Source: Nitrospirota bacterium
GTDB taxonomy: Bacteria; UBA2233
Direction of reading: 5' to 3'
Assembly (NCBI GenBank): GCA_011620345.1
Contig: WOZJ01000066.1
Coordinates: 1 to 64,000 of the forward strand
Length of the DNA stretch: 64,000 nt
This document shows positions 51,288 to 58,903 of the stretch, piece after piece. The position numbers and the translations under genes were made by a program. The notes beneath the pieces were generated by a model, which was not told the DNA's origin, made no database searches, and was given only the letters and a program-made list of their open reading frames with translations. Each line of letters begins with the position of its first letter. Within the stretch, counting starts at the first letter, position 1.

Positions 51288-51765
51288 CGCGCCCATCGTT
51301 TCGTTGGATGAGCTCAAGGCCCTGCTTGAAGGCCTTAACCCAAGGCCTAAGACCGTCCTTACGAACGGCGTGTTCGATATTCTGCATGCGGGACATGCAA
51401 GCTACCTGGAGGCCGCCTCGAACCTCGGCGACATCCTGATCGTCGCCTTGAACGATGATGCCTCTGCTTTGGCGCTCAAAGGAAAGGATAGGCCCGTGCT
51501 CAAGCTTGAAGACCGTCTACGGCTCGTTGCATCTTTTCGGTGGGTCGATTACGTGACTTGGTTTTCCGAGCTCAAACTGGATCGTGTCCTTGAGGCGCTT
51601 AGGCCGGATATCCATGCCAAAGGAGTGGATTACGGAGGGACCGGCGTTCCTGAGGCCCGCCTTGCCAAGTCTTTAGGGGTTCAAGTGGCGCTTGTAGGAG
51701 AGCCAAAGAGGCTATCCACAACGGGCTTGATTGCGCATATTCGAAATACCGACCAAACGTCTTGA
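51274..51765 (+). CDS. hldC: Heptose 1-phosphate adenylyltransferase (HldE C-terminal domain as a separate protein)
   Basis: A 163-residue nucleotidyltransferase. TVLTNGVFDILHAGHASYLE has the HxGH motif, followed by LIVALNDDASALALKGKDRP. It transfers AMP from ATP to heptose 1-phosphate to make ADP-heptose. E. coli has it fused to the kinase as HldE, whereas here the two are separate genes. It overlaps the kinase gene by 14 bases. HldD, the last epimerase, is not in the window. Confidence 0.92.
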   Translation: MRLPSAPIVSLDELKALLEGLNPRPKTVLTNGVFDILHAGHASYLEAASNLGDILIVALNDDASALALKGKDRPVLKLEDRLRLVASFRWVDYVTWFSELKLDRVLEALRPDIHAKGVDYGGTGVPEARLAKSLGVQVALVGEPKRLSTTGLIAHIRNTDQTS

Positions 51766-51775
51766 AAGGGAACCC

Positions 51776-51955
51776 ATGGGAATCCAAAAAGACCTTCTCG
51801 AGATCCTTGCATGTCCCAAATGCAAAGGAGGGCTGACGCTCACCCCGCAAGAAGACGGGTTTATTTGCGAGGCTTGTCAAATTCTCTACCCGATCGAAGA
51901 CGACATTCCAGTCTTGCTCGAAGAAGAGGCAAAGCCCCTTAAGAAAACGAGCTGA
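51776..51955 (+). CDS. Trm112-family zinc-ribbon protein (YcaR/UPF0434-like)
   Basis: A 59-residue protein. Zinc ligands are CPKC near residue 14 and CEAC near residue 35, in LLEILACPKCKGGLTL and FICEACQILYPI. Family members commonly sit next to lpxK in many Gram-negatives and may act as methyltransferase partners; the exact role is unknown. AAAGGG precedes the ATG at 51776, and an upstream ATG at 51731 is rejected because it is in the end of hldC. Confidence 0.9.
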   Translation: MGIQKDLLEILACPKCKGGLTLTPQEDGFICEACQILYPIEDDIPVLLEEEAKPLKKTS

Positions 51956-51966
51956 TTCGCCTCGTC

Positions 51967-53004
51967 ATGGAGCGCCTGCTCTTTCTCGATACGGCCTACT
52001 TGGGGGATTGTCTTCTTAGTCTGCCGCTCCTCGAGGCGTTGGCCCAATCTGGGAAAAACTTCGAAATCGGGGTGGTCACCACTCCTTTGGCCCAAGACCT
52101 GTTTGCGCGAAGGCCTGGCGTTGTAGAGGTGTTTGTCTGGGACAAAAGGAAGGACAAAACCCCTTGGGGGCTCTACAAGACGGCCAAAAGGCTCGAGGGC
52201 TTCGGGGCGGCCCTTGCCGTATCTGCCCATAAATCGGCACGCTCTGCCGTATTGCTCGCGCTTGCCAGGGTGCCTTTACGCGTGGGGTTCTCTACGGCCA
52301 AGCTTTCTTTCCTCTACCATGCGCTGGTGCCAGAGGATACGACCCTGCCTGTGGTAAAAAGAAAGCTTCGGCTCCTTTCGGCGCTCGGGCTGCCGGTGCC
52401 CGAAAGGTGCGTTCCCTTGAGCGATCCTGGCGTTGACCCGGCACAGAAGGCGCGCGTGCAGGCGATGCTGGTCCAAGTGTTCGGCTATTTGCCCTTCGAG
52501 CTCGTGGGCCTGGCGCCGGGTTCCGTCTGGCAGACAAAACGCTGGCCGGCGGGGCACTTCATCGAGCTCATCAAGATGTTCAAAGTACGGCTCGGGATGG
52601 AGTGTGTCCTCATTGGAGGACAGGAAGATCGCACGATTGCCAGGGAAATCCAAAAGGGCCTTCCTTTTCCATTGGCGGACTTTACAGGAAGGACTACGAT
52701 CGCCGACCTGTTTGCAGCGATACAAGCCTTAAAACTGCTCGTTAGCAATGATTCCGCCCCGATGCACGTTGCATTCCTGTTAGGCGTCCCGGTCGTAGGA
52801 ATATTTGGCCCGACAACCGCGCGGTTTGGGTTCGTCCCGTTCGGAGAAAACACGCGCGTGGCCGAAATCGAGCTGTCTTGCAGGCCGTGCGCGCGCCACG
52901 GCGGAAGGCACTGCCCAAAGGGGCACTTTCTTTGCATGCGTGGGCTTGACCCTGAGAAGGTGTTTGAGATGGGTGGTTCGCTCCTTGCCCGTCCCAGGCA
53001 GTGA
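51967..53004 (+). CDS. waaF: LPS heptosyltransferase II
   Basis: A 345-residue GT9 enzyme that transfers heptose from ADP-heptose to the LPS inner core. It starts LLFLDTAYLGDCLLSLPLLE. The C-terminal donor-binding domain has LAPGSVWQTKRWPAGHFIEL near residue 183 and SNDSAPMHVAFLLGVPVVGI near residue 260, then FGPTTA. WaaC and WaaQ are alternative GT9 types; the CRPCARHGGRHCPKGH segment fits WaaF best. Confidence 0.88.
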   Translation: MERLLFLDTAYLGDCLLSLPLLEALAQSGKNFEIGVVTTPLAQDLFARRPGVVEVFVWDKRKDKTPWGLYKTAKRLEGFGAALAVSAHKSARSAVLLALARVPLRVGFSTAKLSFLYHALVPEDTTLPVVKRKLRLLSALGLPVPERCVPLSDPGVDPAQKARVQAMLVQVFGYLPFELVGLAPGSVWQTKRWPAGHFIELIKMFKVRLGMECVLIGGQEDRTIAREIQKGLPFPLADFTGRTTIADLFAAIQALKLLVSNDSAPMHVAFLLGVPVVGIFGPTTARFGFVPFGENTRVAEIELSCRPCARHGGRHCPKGHFLCMRGLDPEKVFEMGGSLLARPRQ

Positions 53005-53025
53005 TCGGTAAAAGGGCTTAGCCGG

Positions 53026-53823
53026 ATGGTCCAAGGGGTTTCATTGATCATCATTACGCGAAACGAAGAGGCCAACATCGAGGCCTGCTTAAAAAGCGCC
53101 GGTTTTGCGAGCGAAACGATCGTCGTGGATGCCCTAAGCGAGGATGCGACGGCAGAAATCGCGGGAAGGCTTGGAGCCAGGGTGGTTTCGCAACCCTGGA
53201 TGGGTTATGCCTATGCCAAGAGCCTGGCGCTAGATTTGGCGGCCGGTCCCTGGGTCTTGAGCCTCGATGCCGACGAGCGCGTCAGCAGTGCGCTCAAAGA
53301 GGAGATACTTAAGGTGTTCGAGCGGCCCATGCCCGGCGTAGCGGGCTATTTTATCCCTAGGCGCAGCCTTTTTTTGGGCCGGTGGATGAGAGCATCGGGC
53401 TTTTGGCCCGATTACCAGCTTAGGCTCTTTTTGAAGGCTAAGGCCCGCTTTGAAGACGTTCCCGTGCACGAGTCCGCCGTAATCGAGGGGAAAACGGCAA
53501 GGCTTTTTTCGCCGATCGAGCACTTTGCCTACGCCTCGCTCGATATGTACTTCGAAAAAATGCTCCGGTATGCAAGGCTATCATCGGGGATGATCGCCAA
53601 AAAAAAGAAGAAAGTCGGGATGGGCTCGGTCTTTGGCCATGGATTGGCCATGTTCCTTAAACGCTACCTCTTGAAGCGGGGTTTCCTGGACGGCCAGCAA
53701 GGGTTTGCGGTAGCGCTCCTTAGCGCCTTCCACGAATCTGCCAAGTACCTCTACGCTTGGGAAAAGCAAAAGAACCGCTGCGAGAATCATCCGGACGCCT
53801 TGCCAAAGCGTTTCTTACAGTGA
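53026..53823 (+). CDS. Family 2 glycosyltransferase (WaaE/LgtF-like)
   Basis: A 265-residue GT-A inverting transferase. The N-terminus VSLIIITRNEEANIEACLKS is typical, and the metal-binding DxD is in SLDADERVS near residue 86. WPDYQLRLFL and VHESAVIEG mark the WaaE/LgtF group, which adds beta-1,4-glucose to core heptose I. The C-terminal part has MYFEKMLRYARLS and a membrane-associated helix. Placement after waaF supports core assembly. Confidence 0.87.
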   Translation: MVQGVSLIIITRNEEANIEACLKSAGFASETIVVDALSEDATAEIAGRLGARVVSQPWMGYAYAKSLALDLAAGPWVLSLDADERVSSALKEEILKVFERPMPGVAGYFIPRRSLFLGRWMRASGFWPDYQLRLFLKAKARFEDVPVHESAVIEGKTARLFSPIEHFAYASLDMYFEKMLRYARLSSGMIAKKKKKVGMGSVFGHGLAMFLKRYLLKRGFLDGQQGFAVALLSAFHESAKYLYAWEKQKNRCENHPDALPKRFLQ

Positions 53824-53836
53824 AAGGAAAAAACGG

Positions 53837-54976
53837 TTGCAGAAGGATGAATCGAGGCTTAGGGTGATCCATATAGGCTCTTCCTTTGCCAAAGGCGGGC
53901 TTGAACGTTTCCCGGTACGTCTTGCTAAGGCCCAAGCGCGCCTAGGGGTTGAAACAAGCGTGCTGACGCACAAAGAGGCCTACATCTACCAATGTGCAAG
54001 AAAGTTGGGCGTCGATGTGTTCGGGGCGGAATCGAGAGCCCAGATGTTTTCCTGGCTTTGGCGCCAAAGAAAGCATGATGGCCCAACGGTGCTCCAGGTC
54101 AATGCCAACAAGGACCTTCCGATGGCCGTTCTAGCCAAGCGGTTCTTCGCAAAAGACAAGGTCAGGCTTATCTACAGGCGGGGAACCAGGGCAATGAAAC
54201 CAAAAACCGACCCCTACCACAGGCTGCTCTTTCGCGAGGTTGACTTGTTCATCGTCGTTTCGAGGTTCATTCATGACAACACGCTTCAAACCTACAAGGT
54301 TCCAGAGTCTCGCGTGCTATGCATCCATAACGGTGTGGATCCTGATTTTTTCGGAACAAAATCTGAGGGGAAGGCCTCTCTGCGTCAAGAGCTTGGCATT
54401 CCTGAAGAGGCGTTTGTCTTCGGCCAGGTTGCCAATTACGGGACTGGCAAATGCCCCGATGTATTCTTGAAGGGCGCGGAGCGGTTGGTCCTTCAGCAAG
54501 CCCAGGCCCTCCCGGTGTTTTTTTTGCTGGCCGGAGACGGGCCCCAGGACTACAGGCGTGAGCTCGATCGTCTCGCTAAAGACTTAAAGGTCTCCCCTTA
54601 CGTACGCTTTCTTGACTATCAAGAAGACTTAAGGCGTCTGTACGACGCCATTGATTGCGTGGTGCTTTGCTCGAGGGCCGAGCCCTTTGGCAACGTCCTT
54701 TTGGAGGCCATGTCCCTTAAGAAGCCCATCATTGCGGCAAGGAGCGGGGGGAACCCCGAAATCGTCGAAGAAGGGGTTACTGGGCTTCTCTTCGATCCTT
54801 TCGATGTTGAGGCCCTTGCCGAAGCGATGCGGCGCCTTCTTGAGGAAGAAGGCCATGCCCAGAGGTTTGGCGAGGCCGGTTTTCGGCGCTACTTGGAGCA
54901 TTTTAGGATGGATTCCTGTACGCGCTCTTATCTTGAGGCCTACAAAAGGCTCTTTCAAAAAGAGCCGTATCTTTAG
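53837..54976 (+). CDS. GT4 glycosyltransferase, LPS core (first of a tandem pair)
   Basis: A 379-residue GT-B retaining transferase. Near the N-terminus is VIHIGSSFAKGGLERFPVRL, and the C-terminal domain has FVFGQVANYGTGKCPDVFL and AEPFGNVLLEAMSLKKP (the E-x7-E motif). It is clearly paralogous to the next gene. The TTG start at 53837 follows AAAGGAAAA. The sugar donor is unknown; it likely acts on the LPS core or O-antigen anchor. Confidence 0.87.
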   Translation: MQKDESRLRVIHIGSSFAKGGLERFPVRLAKAQARLGVETSVLTHKEAYIYQCARKLGVDVFGAESRAQMFSWLWRQRKHDGPTVLQVNANKDLPMAVLAKRFFAKDKVRLIYRRGTRAMKPKTDPYHRLLFREVDLFIVVSRFIHDNTLQTYKVPESRVLCIHNGVDPDFFGTKSEGKASLRQELGIPEEAFVFGQVANYGTGKCPDVFLKGAERLVLQQAQALPVFFLLAGDGPQDYRRELDRLAKDLKVSPYVRFLDYQEDLRRLYDAIDCVVLCSRAEPFGNVLLEAMSLKKPIIAARSGGNPEIVEEGVTGLLFDPFDVEALAEAMRRLLEEEGHAQRFGEAGFRRYLEHFRMDSCTRSYLEAYKRLFQKEPYL

Positions 54977-54985
54977 GAGTTCAAA

Positions 54986-56104
54986 ATGAGATCCAACGAG
55001 ACCCCCAAAGTATTCCACGTCCTTAGTTCTGTATCCAAGGGGGGGATGGAGCTTTTTCCCGTGATGCTGGCCAAAGCCCAGATTGCCTCCAAGATACATG
55101 CGAGCCTCGTGGCCCATGAATCCGGGTTTGTCCTTAAGCACGCCAGAGAATCTCACGTGCCCGTCTTTGACATTAAAGGCCAGGGCTCGCTCTTTAAGCG
55201 GCTTTTTGAGCTCTCAGGCCCATGCACGGTGTTCCATGTCCACTACCCCAAGGATCTCTTTGTCGCATCGCTCGTAAGGCGACTTAAGCCCCAAGTTCGG
55301 CTTGTGTTCACCAAACACAGCGCCTCCAAGGGAACAAAGACGGACCCTTACCACAGGTTTTTGGTTTCCTCGATCGATGCCTTCGTGGCGAACTCTCGGT
55401 TCCTTGCCCAAAACTCCGCCGCGGTTTATGGGATCCCTGAAGAACGCATCCCGGTCGTGTATTACGGATTAGACGAAGGAAGAATTCCTAAAAGGCCTGA
55501 CGAGGCCAGGGTGGCCTTTCGCGCCAAGCATGCCATTCCTCAAGAGGCGTTTGTGTTCGGGCTCGTCGCGCAGTACTCTAGGTCCAAATGTCAAGATGTT
55601 TTTCTCAAGGCCATCGCCCTTTTGCTTTCTTCGCTTCCCAAAGGCCGTCCCCTTCCCCACTTCCTCATGGCCGGACCCGAGGCCGATGCGGGCTTCTTGG
55701 ACGAACTCAAGGCGCTCGCGGCCTCCTTGGGGATCCAGGACCAAGTTCGCTTCCTGGACTTTCAGCCCAACGTGGGCCCGGTGTTTGCCTCGCTCGATTG
55801 CCTTGTGTTGCCGAGCAAAGAGGAGGCGTTCGGAATCGTGCTCTTGGAGGCGATGGCGCTCGGAAAGCCTTGCATCGTCACCCGGGCGGGCGGTGCGATC
55901 GAGGCCGTCGAGGATGGTAAGGCAGGCCTCTGGGTGGAGCCCATGGACAAGAAAGGCCTGGCGGGGGCGATGCTTCGCTTGCTTCAAGAACCAAAGCTTT
56001 CAGAAAGCCTGGGCGCTTTTGCTACACTATGGGTACGCGAACGTTTCTCGATGGCACGCTGCGTTGAGGAGTATCAAAGGGTATATGAAAACCTCTTTGC
56101 CTGA
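54986..56104 (+). CDS. GT4 glycosyltransferase, LPS core (second of a tandem pair)
   Basis: A 372-residue GT-B retaining transferase. It shares VFHVLSSVSKGGMELFPVML, LVFTKHSASKGTKTDPYHRF and KEEAFGIVLLEAMALGKP with its neighbour at 53837. TDPYHRF/TDPYHRL is identical in both apart from the last residue, a likely sign of tandem duplication. TAGGAG precedes the ATG. Donor and acceptor are unknown. It overlaps the following kinase gene by 20 bases. Confidence 0.87.
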   Translation: MRSNETPKVFHVLSSVSKGGMELFPVMLAKAQIASKIHASLVAHESGFVLKHARESHVPVFDIKGQGSLFKRLFELSGPCTVFHVHYPKDLFVASLVRRLKPQVRLVFTKHSASKGTKTDPYHRFLVSSIDAFVANSRFLAQNSAAVYGIPEERIPVVYYGLDEGRIPKRPDEARVAFRAKHAIPQEAFVFGLVAQYSRSKCQDVFLKAIALLLSSLPKGRPLPHFLMAGPEADAGFLDELKALAASLGIQDQVRFLDFQPNVGPVFASLDCLVLPSKEEAFGIVLLEAMALGKPCIVTRAGGAIEAVEDGKAGLWVEPMDKKGLAGAMLRLLQEPKLSESLGAFATLWVRERFSMARCVEEYQRVYENLFA

Positions 56105-57164
56105 TCAGGCTAATGATGGTTCGGCTCAGACGAAGGCCGAAGCGCTCAAGGAGCGGCTTCGGGCGATCGCCCGCGGTCTGGGGCGCGCGAGCGTCTTGGT
56201 TGTCGGCGATGTCATGCTCGACCGCTACCTGATGGGTGCAATCCAACGGATCTCGCCGGAAGCGCCCGTTCCCATCCTGGAGGTTGGACAGGAGACGCTC
56301 AAGCTTGGCGGAGCGGGCAACGTGGCCAAGAACATCCGCAGCCTTGGCGGAAACGTGCGCGTCTTCGGCATTATCGGCCAGGACGAAACGGGCGTCCGGC
56401 TTAAAGAGCTGGCCTCTTCGCTCGGGATCGACCCGGAAGGGTTGATTTTTGAGCCAGGCCGGCCGACTACGCTCAAAACCAGGCTGATCGCCCACAACCA
56501 ACAGCTCGTCCGGTTCGACATCGAGACCAGGAGACCGATCGCGAAGCGCGCGGAGGAAAGGCTCAAAGGTCTTGTCGAAAAGGCGCTTCGCTCGGCGGAC
56601 GCGGTGGTCCTATCGGATTACCGCAAAGGGACCCTGACACTCAAGATTTGCAGGTTTGTGCTGGAAATGGCCAAGGTTTTTGGTGTTCCCGTGTTCGTTG
56701 ACCCCAAGCTAAGGTCGCCCGCGTTTTACAAAGGGGCGTTTTGCATTACCCCCAACATCAAGGAGGCCCTCGAGCTTGCGAGGGTAGCGCCAGGCTTGAA
56801 CGGGACGCAACGCTCGCTCGAGCTTGCGGGCAGAGGGCTTCTTAAGAGGTTTGCCTGCGAGTATGCGCTCGTGACCCGCTCGGAGGAGGGCATGAGCCTT
56901 TTTTCCAAGGAGGGGGGCCATTACCATATCCCCACGCAAGCAAGGGCGGTGCACGACGTAACGGGTGCGGGCGATACGGCCGTGGCCACGCTTGCCTTGA
57001 GCGTAGCCGCCGGCGCCGGCATGCTCGAAGCGACGCTCATGGCCAACCTAGCCGCCGGGGCCGTGGTCGGCAAGCTAGGGACGGAAGCGGTATCCCTTGA
57101 GGAATTGGCCGGGTTGATCGAAGGGGGGCGCTTCTTGGACGACGCCCCCTCGGTGATATTTTAA
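56085..57164 (+). CDS. hldA: D-glycero-beta-D-manno-heptose-7-phosphate kinase
   Basis: A 359-residue PfkB kinase that phosphorylates position 1 of heptose 7-phosphate. It matches the HldE N-terminal domain closely: VVGDVMLDRYLMGAIQRISP, GGAGNVAKNIRSLGG, HNQQLVRFDIE, VVLSDYRKGTL and VHDVTGAGDTAVA. The symbol hldA is used because no nucleotidyltransferase domain is attached. It is the better match of two copies (the other at 50259). The ATG at 56085 is inside the end of the preceding gene. Confidence 0.9.
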   Translation: MKTSLPDQANDGSAQTKAEALKERLRAIARGLGRASVLVVGDVMLDRYLMGAIQRISPEAPVPILEVGQETLKLGGAGNVAKNIRSLGGNVRVFGIIGQDETGVRLKELASSLGIDPEGLIFEPGRPTTLKTRLIAHNQQLVRFDIETRRPIAKRAEERLKGLVEKALRSADAVVLSDYRKGTLTLKICRFVLEMAKVFGVPVFVDPKLRSPAFYKGAFCITPNIKEALELARVAPGLNGTQRSLELAGRGLLKRFACEYALVTRSEEGMSLFSKEGGHYHIPTQARAVHDVTGAGDTAVATLALSVAAGAGMLEATLMANLAAGAVVGKLGTEAVSLEELAGLIEGGRFLDDAPSVIF

Positions 57165-57173
57165 GTAGGATTT

Positions 57174-58037
57174 ATGGCCTGGCATTCGATGACCGGCTTC
57201 GGGACAGCCTTTAAGAATCTTCCTCGGGGGAGGCTTGCGATTTCCTTGAAATCCCTCAACCTCAAAGGCTTGAGCGTGGTGTGTAGGGGGAATGTCCGCG
57301 ACCTTGGCTTAGAGGCCGAGCTGGAGAAGCGCATCCGGCAAAAGATCCTCCGTGGCCGTGTCGAAGTGGAGATTATCGAAGAGCGATTGGGGGTGCTTGG
57401 GAATTTCGATGAAGAAAGGCTAAAAGAGCTGCATGCCGGCTTGGAACCCCTTTCTTTCAAGCTTGGGCTTCCGTTGGCGCTGTCGCTGGCCGAGTTGCTT
57501 ACGTTTGGCATTAAGTCTGCGCAAGCCGACGGCAAGGGATTTTTTTCCAAGGAAGAGGTCATGGATGTGTTTGAGCGGGCGCTCGAAGCGCTCGTTGCCT
57601 CCCAACAGGCCGAGGGCCGTTCGCTTCTAAACGAGATAGGCCCAGCGCTCGAGGACATTCGATCCAGGCTGGAAGGCATCCTCAGGCTTTACGAAGCCGG
57701 CAGGGAGCATCTTGCCAAACAGCTTGTCCAGAAAATTCAAGAGCTCTTACGACCGGACGTTTCAAGAAACGAAATGCTGACCTTGGCGCTCGGCTACGTA
57801 GACCGCCATGCGATCGAAGAGGAGCTAGCCCGCGCTAAGGCTCACACCCTGCGAATCGCCCAAATCCTTCAATCGGAAAGCTCCCAGGGCTTGGCGCTGG
57901 GCTTTTTTTGTCAAGAGCTTTTGAGGGAGGCAAACACGATGGCTGCAAAGTCTGTATCGGCCGAGATCACCGAGCATGTTGTGGCCATAAAGTGTCGAAT
58001 CGAACAGATAAAGGAGCAGGCCCAAAACCTGGCCTAA
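57174..58037 (+). CDS. yicC: YicC-family endoribonuclease-like protein
   Basis: A 287-residue protein. It starts MAWHSMTGFGTAF (the family signature SMTGFG) and ends LLREANTMAAKSVSAEITEH followed by KCRIEQIKEQAQN, as in YicC/YloC. E. coli YicC is reported to be an endoribonuclease. The order yicC-gmk-rpoZ is widely conserved. The usual DUF370 (RemA/ExtA) gene that sits between them in many bacteria is missing here. Confidence 0.93.
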   Translation: MAWHSMTGFGTAFKNLPRGRLAISLKSLNLKGLSVVCRGNVRDLGLEAELEKRIRQKILRGRVEVEIIEERLGVLGNFDEERLKELHAGLEPLSFKLGLPLALSLAELLTFGIKSAQADGKGFFSKEEVMDVFERALEALVASQQAEGRSLLNEIGPALEDIRSRLEGILRLYEAGREHLAKQLVQKIQELLRPDVSRNEMLTLALGYVDRHAIEEELARAKAHTLRIAQILQSESSQGLALGFFCQELLREANTMAAKSVSAEITEHVVAIKCRIEQIKEQAQNLA

Positions 58038-58047
58038 GGAGGTATCG

Positions 58048-58677
58048 ATGCTGTTTGTCCTGTCCGGCCCTTCGGGAACGGGAAAGACCACGCTCTGCAG
58101 AATGCTGACCCAAGCCTGCCCAAAAGAGTTCTGGTTCTCTGTTTCCCATACGACCCGCCCGAGACGGCATATGGAGGAAGACGGGAAAGACTACCATTTT
58201 GCTTCCGAAGAGGCATTCCAGGACATGATCGCCAAGGACGCGTTCCTCGAATGGGCGAAAGTTTACGACGCTTACTACGGGACAGCCTTGTTTCCGGTGG
58301 AAGAAGCCCTGGAAAGGGGCTATAATGTTTTATTGGATATCGACGTACAAGGGGGCCTGGCCGTAAAAAAGGGGCGTGATGATGTTACGCTTATTTTTAT
58401 CGTGCCTCCCTCGCTTGCAGCGCTCGAAGCAAGGCTCAAGGGCCGTGGTCGGGACGAGCCGGATGCGCTACGCAAGCGGCTTCAGGCCGTGATGGGCGAG
58501 ATAGAGCGGGCCTTTGCCGCGTATGAGTACATCGTCGTGAACGACGAGCTTGGAAAGGCCCTTCAAGACGTGCTCGCCATCACTCAAAGCGCCCCGCTTA
58601 AGCTCAACAAGCGCAAGCAGGCCGTTTTAGAGGGCTTTCGGCAAGAGTGGGACCAAAAACAACCACGCTTAAAATAA
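58048..58677 (+). CDS. gmk: Guanylate kinase
   Basis: A 209-residue kinase that makes GDP from GMP. P-loop LSGPSGTGKTTL at residues 6-17, GMP-binding SVSHTTRPRR near 33, then DGKDYHFAS and FLEWAKVYDAYYGT near 71, and LLDIDVQGGLAVK near 96. AAGGAGG precedes the ATG. It lies before rpoZ and spoT, a nucleotide-stress linkage. Confidence 0.96.
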   Translation: MLFVLSGPSGTGKTTLCRMLTQACPKEFWFSVSHTTRPRRHMEEDGKDYHFASEEAFQDMIAKDAFLEWAKVYDAYYGTALFPVEEALERGYNVLLDIDVQGGLAVKKGRDDVTLIFIVPPSLAALEARLKGRGRDEPDALRKRLQAVMGEIERAFAAYEYIVVNDELGKALQDVLAITQSAPLKLNKRKQAVLEGFRQEWDQKQPRLK

Positions 58678-58696
58678 TTAAGACGAGGCAAAACCT

Positions 58697-58885
58697 ATGG
58701 CCCGTATTACCGTTGAGGATTGTTTGGCGAGAGAGCCTTCGATCTACGCGCTCGTCCACCTTACGATCAGGCGCGCAAGGCAGCTTCAAGAGGGCGATAC
58801 GAGCGTCGTTCCTTCCCCTCACAAGCCGGTTGTTACCGCCTTGAGGGAGATCGCGGCAGGAAAGGTTCGTTTTCGTACCGCGTAA
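58697..58885 (+). CDS. rpoZ: DNA-directed RNA polymerase omega subunit
   Basis: A 62-residue subunit that begins ARITVEDCLAREPSIYALV, and continues with RRARQLQEGD. It aids RNA polymerase assembly and forms part of a ppGpp site in proteobacteria. It is short compared with the E. coli protein (91) but normal for many other lineages. The usual N-R-F in the second helix is replaced by SIYALVHLTIRRA. It lies between gmk and spoT. Confidence 0.93.
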   Translation: MARITVEDCLAREPSIYALVHLTIRRARQLQEGDTSVVPSPHKPVVTALREIAAGKVRFRTA

Positions 58886-58903
58886 GGTTCGAAAGTTTTC
58901 GCC

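Noticed and set aside
56085-56104. Fusion of the second GT4 gene with the heptose kinase
   Set aside because: The two frames differ and overlap by 20 bases, so they are separate proteins.
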